A stretch of DNA of 11,242 bases, taken from contig JAPUIC010000044.1 in assembly GCA_027297425.1 (NCBI GenBank), forward strand, positions 1-11,242. The letters are read 5' to 3'. Origin of the DNA: Nitrososphaerota archaeon (GTDB lineage: Archaea; Thermoproteota; Nitrososphaeria; Nitrososphaerales; JAPUIC01). The position numbers and the translations under genes are program-made. Each line of letters begins with the position of its first letter. The first letter of the stretch is position 1. The notes below the pieces were generated by a model that made no database searches, had not been told where the DNA came from, and saw nothing but the letters and a program-made list of their open reading frames with translations. Shown one piece after another: positions 1 to 5,769 of this stretch.

Positions 1-165
1 GAGATCTTCGACATTCAAACTAATTCAAAGTGGAGTATAGACGGAGTTGCAATAGAAGGAAGCTTGATGGGTGAGAAACTTGAGAGGCTTGCTAGTGGCC
101 CAGAATTTTGGTTTGTTCGATCATCATTCTTTCCTAATACAGAAGTATACACTAATACGAATTAG
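1..165 (+). CDS. DUF3179-like protein, C-terminal fragment
   Basis: The reading frame is open from the first base to a TAG at 163-165, giving the last 54 residues of a protein that begins before the window. The segment with the pattern SxWxxxGxAxxGxLxGxxLxRL, then FWF and FxPxTEVY, resembles the end of DUF3179 proteins as I remember that family. These are secreted or membrane-anchored proteins of unknown function found in bacteria and archaea. With so little sequence visible, neither a signal peptide nor the main domain can be assessed. The next gene has its own TATA-like box, so the two are probably separate transcription units. The frame is certain; the family call is probable. Confidence 0.65.
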   Translation, partial: EIFDIQTNSKWSIDGVAIEGSLMGEKLERLASGPEFWFVRSSFFPNTEVYTNTN

Positions 166-212
166 CTATACTGAAACATAAAAATCCTCGTACGAAATAG
201 TTAGGACATCTC

Positions 213-219
213 CTTATAA
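213..219 (+). promoter_or_regulatory. TATA-like box for the cation efflux gene
   Basis: The sequence cttataa is centred about 33 nt before the ATG at 249. Archaeal transcription starts about 25 nt after the TATA centre, which predicts a leader of only a few bases. No Shine-Dalgarno sequence precedes the ATG, in keeping with this. A-tract and T-tract inverted arms lie between this box and the gene. Confidence 0.45.
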
Positions 220-223
220 CTGA

Positions 224-243
224 GTAAAAAAATCATTTTTTAC
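224..243 (+). repeat. A/T-rich inverted repeat between TATA box and start codon
   Basis: The arms gtaaaaaa (224-231) and ttttttac (236-243) are perfect inverted copies around the loop atca. With one bulged base the pairing extends outward through tgag (221-224) and ctca (244-247). It lies over the predicted transcription start of the cation efflux gene, so it could be an operator for a DNA-binding regulator. It could also be a weak T-rich terminator for the upstream gene. The sequence does not decide between these. Confidence 0.4.
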
Positions 244-248
244 CTCAG

Positions 249-1607
249 ATGAGAATCCAGACTAAGGCTGGAGCACTTTGGTTCTCGCTCTTCGCAGTGC
301 TAAGCATAGTCTTGGTTGAAGGTCTTGCCGGTTTTTTAGTGAATAGCCTCGCGCTGATGACTGACGCACTCCACGCTGCCCTTGATGCTGTCGTCACACT
401 AATGCTTCTCATCGCTACACGTTTCTCTGCACGGCCGAGAGATGAGGACCACACCTATGGCCACGGGAAGATGGAGCCATTAGGAGGGCTTTTGGGGGGC
501 TTGCTGCTAATCTTCTTCGCTATTAACGTACTAAATCTAGCAGGCATAAGGTTCTTTGAAGGAGGCTTCATGTTGACTCCTGGACCATTAGGTATAGGCG
601 CAGCAGTCTTCACATTGGCTGTTAATGGGTCAAGAGTATTGATTCTAAAAAGAGCCCTTTCGCGACTTCAAAGCGCTACGGTCAAAGCTGACCTCTTCCA
701 CGCTCTTTCCAATCTATTGTCCACAGGGGTAGTATTTGTTGGCTTGATGTTAAGTAGCATTGGAATCTATGTGGGTGATATTGGGGCTGCAGTAATCTTG
801 GGATTACTGTTGGTATATCTTAGCATCAGACTTATTCACAGTTCTGCACTTGAACTTAGCGACCATATTTCAAAAGAATTGGCATCTCGAGTCAAGAACT
901 TGGCTAAAACCACCGATGGAGTGCTAGAATGTCGGGACCTCCATATTCGTAAAGTTGGGCAGACAACGTTCGCAGATGTGGTTATAGCTGTAGCGAATAA
1001 TTTGAATGTAGATGAGGCACATCAGATTGCATCATTGACTGAAGCTAGAATAACCAAGGAGGTAGGTGAGGCAGAGATAACAGTTCATGTTGAACCAAAA
1101 GATCGGGACCCACCTTTGGATGTTAAGGTTAAGCGACTTATTTCTAAAATAGACGGCGTGAAGGGATTGCACAATCTAACCGTTTCCTCTACAGAAAGTG
1201 GTTACTTCATCACCATTCATGTCAATGTAGATGAGAAACTAACACTCAAGGAAGCACATCGACTCACAGAGGTAATAGATCGGATACTCAAACGTGATCT
1301 GAAAGATATCATGGAGGTAAGCGTTCATATCGAGAGCTACCAACCTGAGCTTGGGTCTGGAACAGTCTTGAAGAATAGAGATATCGAGGTTGAGATAAAG
1401 AGCATCGCTTCTAGGTTAAGTGACGAGTTAAAGGTGAGCAGGGTGACCAACTATACTAGTGAGGGTAAACTTCACATAATCATAAACTGCTCACTTGAAG
1501 GGACACTTACAGTGGCAAGCGTTCACGAAACGGTTTCTCTGATAGAGGACACCATCGGAAAGAAGTACCCTGGTTCTATAGTAACTGTCCATTCCGAGCC
1601 TAATTGA
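249..1607 (+). CDS. cation diffusion facilitator (CDF) transporter with three C-terminal repeats
   Basis: This is a membrane exporter of divalent metals (such as Zn, Co, Mn or Fe) driven by proton antiport. Residues 8-200 contain about six hydrophobic helices. Helix 2 carries the metal site H42-x3-D46 and is followed by the family-typical HTYGHGKME loop (68-76). Helix 5 carries H151-x3-N155, where most CDF proteins have HxxxD. The cytoplasmic part is unusually long: 452 residues against about 300 is normal. It appears to hold three ferredoxin-like dimerisation domains (about 212-284, 289-365 and 378-452), each with a helix containing a His (258, 337, 426) and ending in a VHxE-like strand (280, 360, 448). 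The ATG follows a TATA-like box, giving a nearly leaderless mRNA. The family is secure; the transported metal cannot be told. Confidence 0.92.
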   Translation: MRIQTKAGALWFSLFAVLSIVLVEGLAGFLVNSLALMTDALHAALDAVVTLMLLIATRFSARPRDEDHTYGHGKMEPLGGLLGGLLLIFFAINVLNLAGIRFFEGGFMLTPGPLGIGAAVFTLAVNGSRVLILKRALSRLQSATVKADLFHALSNLLSTGVVFVGLMLSSIGIYVGDIGAAVILGLLLVYLSIRLIHSSALELSDHISKELASRVKNLAKTTDGVLECRDLHIRKVGQTTFADVVIAVANNLNVDEAHQIASLTEARITKEVGEAEITVHVEPKDRDPPLDVKVKRLISKIDGVKGLHNLTVSSTESGYFITIHVNVDEKLTLKEAHRLTEVIDRILKRDLKDIMEVSVHIESYQPELGSGTVLKNRDIEVEIKSIASRLSDELKVSRVTNYTSEGKLHIIINCSLEGTLTVASVHETVSLIEDTIGKKYPGSIVTVHSEPN

Positions 1608-1650
1608 GACCAGTTAATTGGATGAAGCTATAGACGTAAGACGTGCTGAA

Positions 1651-1842
1651 TCAGCCGTATCTTGCCCTTTCGGTCTGCCGTATTGACTTGGTTTCCTTCT
1701 TCCAAATCTTATAATGGTCCTTACAGAGACGGATAGTCTTCTCGTTTGCAACGCTCAGAGAACATCCTTCCATTCGGGAGCGATTTAACGATCTCAGAGC
1801 GGTGGTAGCACAATCAGTAACAGAACATTGTTGTGAAGTCAT
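1651..1842 (-). CDS. small zinc-finger-like protein
   Basis: A 63-residue basic protein with the pattern C6-x4-C11-x28-C40-x2-H43, which would suit a single zinc site. After the last pair comes the motif CKDHYKIWKKETK, and the C-terminus is rich in Arg and Lys. I recall small proteins of this CxxHYKxWKK type from Thaumarchaeota but know no assigned function; nucleic-acid or protein binding is a guess. The ATG is preceded on the minus strand by a TTAAATA box at the right distance for a short leader. That box overlaps the stop codon of the upstream receiver-like gene, so the gene can be transcribed alone or by read-through. The extra Cys27 lies outside the main pattern. Confidence 0.7.
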   Translation of the reverse strand: MTSQQCSVTDCATTALRSLNRSRMEGCSLSVANEKTIRLCKDHYKIWKKETKSIRQTERARYG

Positions 1843-1874
1843 CTGTCAAACTAGACGGTTTACAGGAAGAGCGG

Positions 1875-1881
1875 TATTTAA
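1875..1881 (-). promoter_or_regulatory. TATA-like box for the zinc-finger gene
   Basis: On the minus strand the sequence TTAAATA is centred about 36 nt before the ATG at 1842, predicting a leader of roughly 10 nt. It overlaps the stop codon of the upstream receiver-like gene (TAA at 1880-1878). Confidence 0.45.
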
Positions 1882-2243
1882 GCAGGTGGCGCATATTGCT
1901 TAAGGATTCCAGGTAACCTCTCCGAAAAGACTGAGCGCCTCAGGATAATATCACATCCAGAATCTTTCGCCATATTAGCATTCTCTGTATTCGAGTGCTG
2001 GTAAAAACCAACTTTAGGTATATTGACTAACTTTTTGGATCCCTTTAGACTGTCTAGTATCGATATACTATGCTGGTTCAAGTCGAGATCTAGAATTATG
2101 ACGGAAGGTACAAGTTCAGAGATCTTTTCAAGAAATTTTTCCATAGACGACACAAAAGTGAGATCGAAGTTCAGTCCGGAGGCCGCTCCTTCTATCTTCA
2201 CCCTATCCATAAGATCCCTCACTAGGCAGAGCACACTAGCCAT
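1878..2243 (-). CDS. CheY-like pseudo-receiver protein
   Basis: About 121 residues with the alternating strand/helix pattern of a response-regulator receiver: strand 1 VLCLVRD, strand 3 VIILDLDL, strand 4 KVGFYQH and strand 5 CDIILRR. Strand 3 has Asp residues where phosphorylation would occur. The strand 1 acidic pair is reduced to R-D, and Arg replaces the usual strand 5 Lys, so phosphotransfer may be lost or altered. There is no output domain. I chose the ATG at 2243 because a TATA core at 2270-2267 lies about 26 nt upstream, predicting a leaderless start exactly there. An in-frame ATG at 2267 would add 8 residues but overlaps that box. The gene diverges from alba and is followed by the zinc-finger gene. 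Fold assignment is moderate; function is unknown. Confidence 0.65.
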   Translation of the reverse strand: MASVLCLVRDLMDRVKIEGAASGLNFDLTFVSSMEKFLEKISELVPSVIILDLDLNQHSISILDSLKGSKKLVNIPKVGFYQHSNTENANMAKDSGCDIILRRSVFSERLPGILKQYAPPA

Positions 2244-2264
2244 ACAATTCAATAATATTGAAGT

Positions 2265-2272
2265 CATATAGG
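2265..2272 (-). promoter_or_regulatory. TATA-like box for the receiver-like gene
   Basis: The minus-strand sequence CCTATATG has its TATA core about 26 nt before the ATG at 2243. This spacing is what an archaeal leaderless transcript needs, and it argues against the upstream ATG at 2267, which would overlap the box. Confidence 0.45.
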
Positions 2273-2386
2273 CTTATCCTCGGGTTTGACACTGATAGTA
2301 GGCCAGGTGACAGACTACTAGTTACAGCTAATATGATGTGATTTTGTGCTTAACTATTAGCTAAACGAGATTCACACGAGAGATAG

Positions 2387-2394
2387 AAATATAT
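2387..2394 (+). promoter_or_regulatory. TATA-like box for alba
   Basis: The sequence aaatatat is centred near 2391 and predicts transcription from about 2417. A G-rich stretch, gggggat at 2421-2427, follows directly and could act as a Shine-Dalgarno sequence in a short leader. The 2268-2386 interval between the two divergent genes otherwise shows nothing I can name. Confidence 0.5.
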
Positions 2395-2432
2395 CATAGA
2401 TTGATTCATATCGAATTCTAGGGGGATATTGT

Positions 2433-2759
2433 ATCAGCGTTATTGATCACAAGGACCCTTCTAATGAGAGCAAACCGATCAGAAAGGTCATAGTTGGTGC
2501 ATCGAAACCACTCATGAATTATGTTACAGCCTGCATTACTGTTTTCAATGATGGGGATGATGAACTTATTGTTAGAGCAAGAGGAAATGCAATCAACACA
2601 GCTGTAGATATGGTCCAGCTCCTTAGAAACAGATTTCTCAAAACTGTCGAGATCAAAGACATCAAGATTGGAGGTGAACAAGTTACTAACGACGAGGGCC
2701 AGAAGTGGACGCTACCAACTATAGAGGTAACCATAGTGAAAGACGGACGTCAGAAATAA
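2433..2759 (+). CDS. albA: Alba chromatin / nucleic-acid-binding protein
   Basis: Alba dimers coat archaeal DNA and also bind RNA. The recognisable family segments are KVIVGASKPLMNYV, RARGNAINTAVDMVQLLRNRF, the IKDIKIGGEQ strand, and LPTIEVTIVK at the end. The first ATG in frame (2514) begins inside the family's first conserved segment and would remove strand 1 and the Lys of the KP motif, so it cannot be the real start. The frame stays open upstream and reads NESKPIRKVIVG, as expected of an Alba N-terminus, but contains no ATG, GTG or TTG. The best-placed candidate is ATC at 2433, 7 nt after gggggat; ATT at 2442 is another. The start used here is therefore tentative, while the product is secure. 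Length would be 108 residues. Confidence 0.88.
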   Translation: MSVIDHKDPSNESKPIRKVIVGASKPLMNYVTACITVFNDGDDELIVRARGNAINTAVDMVQLLRNRFLKTVEIKDIKIGGEQVTNDEGQKWTLPTIEVTIVKDGRQK

Positions 2760-2781
2760 GAAAATTATAACCGATGTTATG

Positions 2782-2789
2782 TTTATATA
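2782..2789 (+). promoter_or_regulatory. TATA-like box upstream of mrp
   Basis: The sequence tttatata is centred near 2786 and is the clearest TATA box in the window. It predicts transcription from about 2812, two bases before the ATG of a 19-codon mini-ORF and about 60 nt before the mrp GTG. Confidence 0.6.
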
Positions 2790-2813
2790 TTCTCAGAGTG
2801 GATTATTGATAGC

Positions 2814-2873
2814 ATGCGATCCGATACCTTCTGTTACTCAACGTTTCTTCGTTTAAAAGATAAACCAGAATAG
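2814..2873 (+). CDS. possible 19-residue leader peptide overlapping mrp
   Basis: An ATG lies about 28 nt after the centre of a strong TATA box, where a leaderless mRNA would start. It opens a 19-codon frame (MRSDTFCYSTFLRLKDKPE) ending in TAG at 2871-2873. The last base of this stop is the first base of the mrp GTG (TAGTG), an arrangement typical of translational coupling. The peptide resembles nothing I know. It could be a regulatory upstream ORF, or simply a chance frame in a 5' leader. Its placement, not its sequence, is the evidence. Confidence 0.35.
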   Translation: MRSDTFCYSTFLRLKDKPE

Positions 2874-3967
2874 TGGAGGTCATTAAATTAGTTAATGTAG
2901 ACACGATAATGGCCGCGCTCTCGAAGGTCAAAGAACCAGAATTAGGGCGTGACCTAGTGACCTTGGGAATGATCAAGGATGTCTCGGAGGATAACGGCAA
3001 GGTAAAGTTTACTCTGGAACTTACAACACCTGCATGTCCTTTTGTTGAGGAAATAGAATCGTCCGCTAGGAAGGCGGTAGAAAGCCTGGAAGGTGTCACA
3101 TCATTGGAGATGAAGAGCACACACAAAGTTCCATCTGGAAAAGGAAGCTTCCAACAAGACCCCCTTCCTGGAGTGAAGAACATGATAGCCATAGCGAGTG
3201 GAAAGGGGGGAGTGGGTAAAAGTACGGTGAGCGTAAACTTAGCTTCGGCTCTAGCGTCACTTGGTGCCAAGGTCGGCCTGCTGGATGCAGACATCTACGG
3301 CCCCAATATCCCAGTCATGATGGGTGTCATCGAGAAACCTAGTGTCGTTGATAAGAAAATGACTCCGCCGGTTAGTTATGACGTGAAAATAATGTCCTTG
3401 GGTTTCTTCTACCAGGATGATACGGCTTTGGTATGGCGAGGTCCGATGGTAGCAGGAGCTATCAAGCAGCTTCTCACGGATACAGTATGGGGAGATCTCG
3501 ATTATCTGATAATAGATTTACCTCCGGGGACTGGTGATGCATCGTTAACACTGGCTCAGGTAATACCTCTGAGCGGTGTAGTTATTGTGACCACTCCTCA
3601 GGATGCTGCTCTGAATATCGCAACCAAAGCGTTGGCCATGTTCAGAAAGTTGAAGGTTCCGATACTTGGCATAGTAGAAAACATGAGTTACTACGTGTGT
3701 CCTCACTGTGGTAGTAAGGACGAGCCCTTCGGGCATGGGGGTGGTAAAGAAGCGAGCAAGAGCCTAGACGTACCCTTTCTGGGCGAATTACCTCTAGAGG
3801 TCGAAACCAGGATCGCGGGAGATGAAGGAAAACCTATTGTCCTTCGAGATCCATCGTCTCCTATGGCAAAAGCCTTCATGGATCTGGCTAAAGCGTCTGC
3901 AGCGCAAATTAGTATAAGTGCTATTGGAAGGCAGGGCGAGATGCGCGAATCGATTAAGCTCGATTAA
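2873..3967 (+). CDS. Mrp/NBP35-family Fe-S cluster carrier ATPase with MIP18 (DUF59) domain
   Basis: A cytoplasmic P-loop ATPase that binds and hands over Fe-S clusters to target proteins. Residues about 8-85 form a MIP18/DUF59 domain with the TPACPF motif (Cys55). The Mrp domain has the deviant Walker A GKGGVGKST (110-118), then DADIYGPNIPVMMG and DLPPGTGD. It also has C276-PH-C279, the pair that holds a bridging cluster between two subunits. The fused layout and 364-residue length are usual for bacterial and archaeal Mrp proteins. GTG at 2873 is the only standard start that leaves the MIP18 domain complete. A ggaggt sequence lies just inside it at 2875-2880, which is odd for this start. The gene appears to have its own promoter; thymidylate kinase follows after 37 nt. 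Confidence 0.93.
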   Translation: MEVIKLVNVDTIMAALSKVKEPELGRDLVTLGMIKDVSEDNGKVKFTLELTTPACPFVEEIESSARKAVESLEGVTSLEMKSTHKVPSGKGSFQQDPLPGVKNMIAIASGKGGVGKSTVSVNLASALASLGAKVGLLDADIYGPNIPVMMGVIEKPSVVDKKMTPPVSYDVKIMSLGFFYQDDTALVWRGPMVAGAIKQLLTDTVWGDLDYLIIDLPPGTGDASLTLAQVIPLSGVVIVTTPQDAALNIATKALAMFRKLKVPILGIVENMSYYVCPHCGSKDEPFGHGGGKEASKSLDVPFLGELPLEVETRIAGDEGKPIVLRDPSSPMAKAFMDLAKASAAQISISAIGRQGEMRESIKLD

Positions 3968-3974
3968 CAGAACT

Positions 3975-3982
3975 GTTTTATC
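3975..3982 (+). promoter_or_regulatory. possible TATA-like box for thymidylate kinase
   Basis: The sequence gttttatc is centred about 26 nt before the ATG at 4005 and would give a leaderless mRNA. A second AT-rich stretch, catataac (3986-3993), is too close to the start to serve. The gene could also be read through from mrp. Confidence 0.35.
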
Positions 3983-4004
3983 GTTCATATAACATCTCAG
4001 CATT

Positions 4005-4613
4005 ATGAGCGGTCGTGGCTATCTCATTGTAATCGAAGGAATAGATCAATCGGGGAAAAAAACTCAATCGCTCTTACTTGAGGAAAGAATTCGGCGAGAG
4101 GGATGGGATGTTACTGGGATCTCATTTCCTGATTACAGTACACCGATCGGGAGAGAGATAAAAAAAACCCTGAATGCAAAGGAGTCAACATCTCCATTAC
4201 AGATTCTGCATATGCTACTAGCAGCGAATCGTTGGGAGCGGGAGAATGAAATAACTTCTTGGCTTACTGGTGGAAAGATTGTTGTCGCAAATCGGTATTC
4301 TCCTTCAAATTTAGCATATGGAACATCTAGAGGGTTCGATCAAGCTTGGCTACAGAATTTAGAATCAGGACTTCCTGATCCCGACCTCGTCATAGTCTTG
4401 GATATCGATCCAACGACATCGACTACTAGAAAATATCAGGATAGAGACCTCAACGAGCGCGATATTGAGTTACTTACCAACGTCAGTATATCCTATAAGA
4501 AGATGGCAGAGTTGAACGGTTGGTTCATTGTTAGCGGAGATGATACAGTAGAACGAATTCATGAAGAAATATGGACTGTTGTCAAGGGTTTCTTTGAGCG
4601 GATAGGTCCATAA
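4005..4613 (+). CDS. tmk: thymidylate kinase (dTMP kinase)
   Basis: Phosphorylates dTMP to dTDP with ATP, in the cytoplasm, on the way to dTTP. The 202-residue length fits. The P-loop is EGIDQSGKKTQ (11-21). FPDYSTPIGREI (41-52) matches the dTMP-contact region, and ANRYSPSNLAYG (95-106) is the equivalent of the family's DR(Y/H) motif. In this motif Asn96 stands where many family members have Asp. DPDLVIVLDIDP (125-136) is the strand before the LID. There is no sign of frameshift or truncation. The gene follows mrp closely but probably has its own promoter, and it ends convergently 16 nt from the 95-aa minus-strand gene. Confidence 0.9.
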   Translation: MSGRGYLIVIEGIDQSGKKTQSLLLEERIRREGWDVTGISFPDYSTPIGREIKKTLNAKESTSPLQILHMLLAANRWERENEITSWLTGGKIVVANRYSPSNLAYGTSRGFDQAWLQNLESGLPDPDLVIVLDIDPTTSTTRKYQDRDLNERDIELLTNVSISYKKMAELNGWFIVSGDDTVERIHEEIWTVVKGFFERIGP

Positions 4614-4626
4614 AAGTAGCAAGATA

Positions 4627-4642
4627 TTTTTAGGCAATTTTT
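4627..4642 (+). terminator. T-rich tracts after thymidylate kinase
   Basis: Two runs of five T (4627-4631 and 4638-4642) follow the tmk stop within 30 nt, as in the U-tract terminators of archaea. They lie inside the 3' end of the opposing gene. Confidence 0.35.
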
Positions 4643-4917
4643 GTATTTACAAAATTGACCATAGCCTGCATCAGGAACTTGGGAAGGATCAAGGCCACAG
4701 CTTCTGGAGAATCTTTTCCTTCAGGTAAAAATGAGTAAAATGTGGTACCAAAACTATGCTTCATAATGCCCGAAGTGAGCCCTACAGAGATCTTTGCGAG
4801 AATCTTTCCTTTCCACTCATTCTCGTAACTCTCTTGACTAAGGTCTTCGTAGCCTACCCATACTGCTATGAGGTCTCCGAGGTCATCAACCTCAAACGTT
4901 ACATTTCGTGGTTGCAT
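4630..4917 (-). CDS. hypothetical protein, 95 residues
   Basis: I do not recognise this family. The protein has an acidic N-terminal half with strand-like pieces (NVTFEVDD, LIAVWVGYED), a central GKILAKISVGLTSG segment, and a C-terminal amphipathic stretch, ALILPKFLMQAMVNFVNTKI. There is no signal peptide, no membrane helix and no Cys. It is judged real because the ATG is preceded on the minus strand by TCTTAAAG about 28 nt upstream, suiting a leaderless start. It also fills the gap between tmk and the riboflavin operon, and its composition is protein-like while the opposite-strand frame is not. The gene is convergent with tmk and divergent from ribB. No function is proposed. Confidence 0.65.
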   Translation of the reverse strand: MQPRNVTFEVDDLGDLIAVWVGYEDLSQESYENEWKGKILAKISVGLTSGIMKHSFGTTFYSFLPEGKDSPEAVALILPKFLMQAMVNFVNTKIA

Positions 4918-4940
4918 GATAAGCGATTGACAGCTAACCC

Positions 4941-4948
4941 CTTTAAGA
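4941..4948 (-). promoter_or_regulatory. TATA-like box for the 95-aa gene
   Basis: The minus-strand sequence TCTTAAAG is centred about 28 nt before the ATG at 4917, the spacing expected for a leaderless transcript. Confidence 0.35.
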
Positions 4949-5003
4949 GTTATCTAAACGATCACCTACCAATAAAGTAGTAATTGAAACTTTTTTAGTA
5001 AGT

Positions 5004-5027
5004 CTTAAGTAATCCCAGAATATCTGG
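5004..5027 (+). promoter_or_regulatory. riboflavin operon promoter with a palindrome
   Basis: A TATA-like cttaagta (5004-5011) lies about 34 nt before the ribB ATG. Immediately downstream is a perfect inverted repeat, CCAGA-ATA-TCTGG (5015-5027), between the box and the predicted start site. A repressor bound there would block transcription of the whole operon. The riboflavin regulator RbkR, an HTH-riboflavin kinase fusion, is known in archaea, but I cannot say this is its site. Five-base arms are also common by chance. Confidence 0.35.
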
Positions 5028-5041
5028 TCAGCGTTTCGTTT

Positions 5042-5740
5042 ATGGATAATAGCATTGGTGAGGCGATCGCCACTCTAAAGAATGGAGGGCATATTATGAT
5101 TCGCGACTTTGCCTCAAGGGAGAACGAAACTGATCTGGTTATAGCGGCGGAGCATGTTACCCCTGAAATTGTAAGTAGGTTTAGGACTGATGGTGGTGGC
5201 CTCTTATGCTTGGCCGTGACCACGGAATTTGCAGATAATATCGGAATTCCTTATTTTAACGATCTTTTGAAGGCTACCGGAAAGGAGTACCCTACCTTGA
5301 AAAAAATGAGTGATTTTGAGAGTCCATATGGGGGAAGACCTGCCTTTTCGATTACGATAAATCACAGAGATACCTACACCGGGATTACTGACTGGGATCG
5401 AGCACTCACAATTTCGGAATTTGCCAAATTTTATCGGGATGTAAATGCTGGTGGCCTAGATCCTAAAGAAGAATTTGTATCACGCTTTAGGTGTCCCGGA
5501 CATGTACACTTACTAATTGCCTCAGGTGGTTTGTTATCCGAACGGCCTGGGCATACAGAGATGTCTGTTTTCTTAACTCAGCTTTCCGGTCTTGCTCCGA
5601 TGTCTACGATTTGTGAAATGTTAGATGCTAATACTCATCGTGCATTGAGTATCGAGGATTCTATATCATACGCAAAGAAGCATGCAATACCCATTCTCAT
5701 GGGAGACCAGATCATAAAGCACTACGAAAAAAACAAATGA
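5042..5740 (+). CDS. ribB: 3,4-dihydroxy-2-butanone 4-phosphate synthase
   Basis: Converts ribulose 5-phosphate to the four-carbon unit 3,4-dihydroxy-2-butanone 4-phosphate plus formate, supplying the second substrate of lumazine synthase. The active-site loop RENETDL (26-32) corresponds to the family's RENEGDL. Further motifs are TGITDWDRALT (113-123), CPGHVHLL (151-158) and RPGHTE (168-173). At 232 residues it is a stand-alone synthase of archaeal length, not fused to a GTP cyclohydrolase II domain; GTP opening is done by ArfA in the same operon. It is the first gene of the cluster, and ribH follows after 29 nt. The ATG at 5042 follows a TATA-like box at short distance. Confidence 0.93.
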   Translation: MDNSIGEAIATLKNGGHIMIRDFASRENETDLVIAAEHVTPEIVSRFRTDGGGLLCLAVTTEFADNIGIPYFNDLLKATGKEYPTLKKMSDFESPYGGRPAFSITINHRDTYTGITDWDRALTISEFAKFYRDVNAGGLDPKEEFVSRFRCPGHVHLLIASGGLLSERPGHTEMSVFLTQLSGLAPMSTICEMLDANTHRALSIEDSISYAKKHAIPILMGDQIIKHYEKNK

Positions 5741-5769
5741 AATAGTAAAGAGAAGGTTGTAATTCATTC

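Noticed and set aside
2418..2681. 87-codon minus-strand frame across alba
   Set aside because: It is antisense to a clear Alba protein and resembles nothing.
2803..3294. 163-codon open frame on the minus strand
   Set aside because: It overlaps the Mrp/MIP18 gene, whose motifs are unmistakable, and has no recognisable domain.
3966..3977. Short palindrome AACAG-AA-CTGTT after mrp, followed by T residues, considered as terminator or operator
   Set aside because: The 2-nt loop is too small for a stable RNA hairpin and 5-base arms are expected by chance; there is no support beyond position.
4756..4980. 74-codon plus-strand frame between tmk and ribB
   Set aside because: It overlaps the 95-aa minus-strand gene, has no promoter or ribosome binding site, and its composition is less protein-like than the opposite strand.
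4991..4996. Run of six T upstream of ribB, considered as a terminator
   Set aside because: No plus-strand gene ends nearby; it is more likely part of an AT-rich promoter region.
5015..5041. FMN riboswitch before the riboflavin operon
   Set aside because: The space between the predicted transcription start and the ATG is under 30 nt, far too short for an FMN aptamer, which is a bacterial element.
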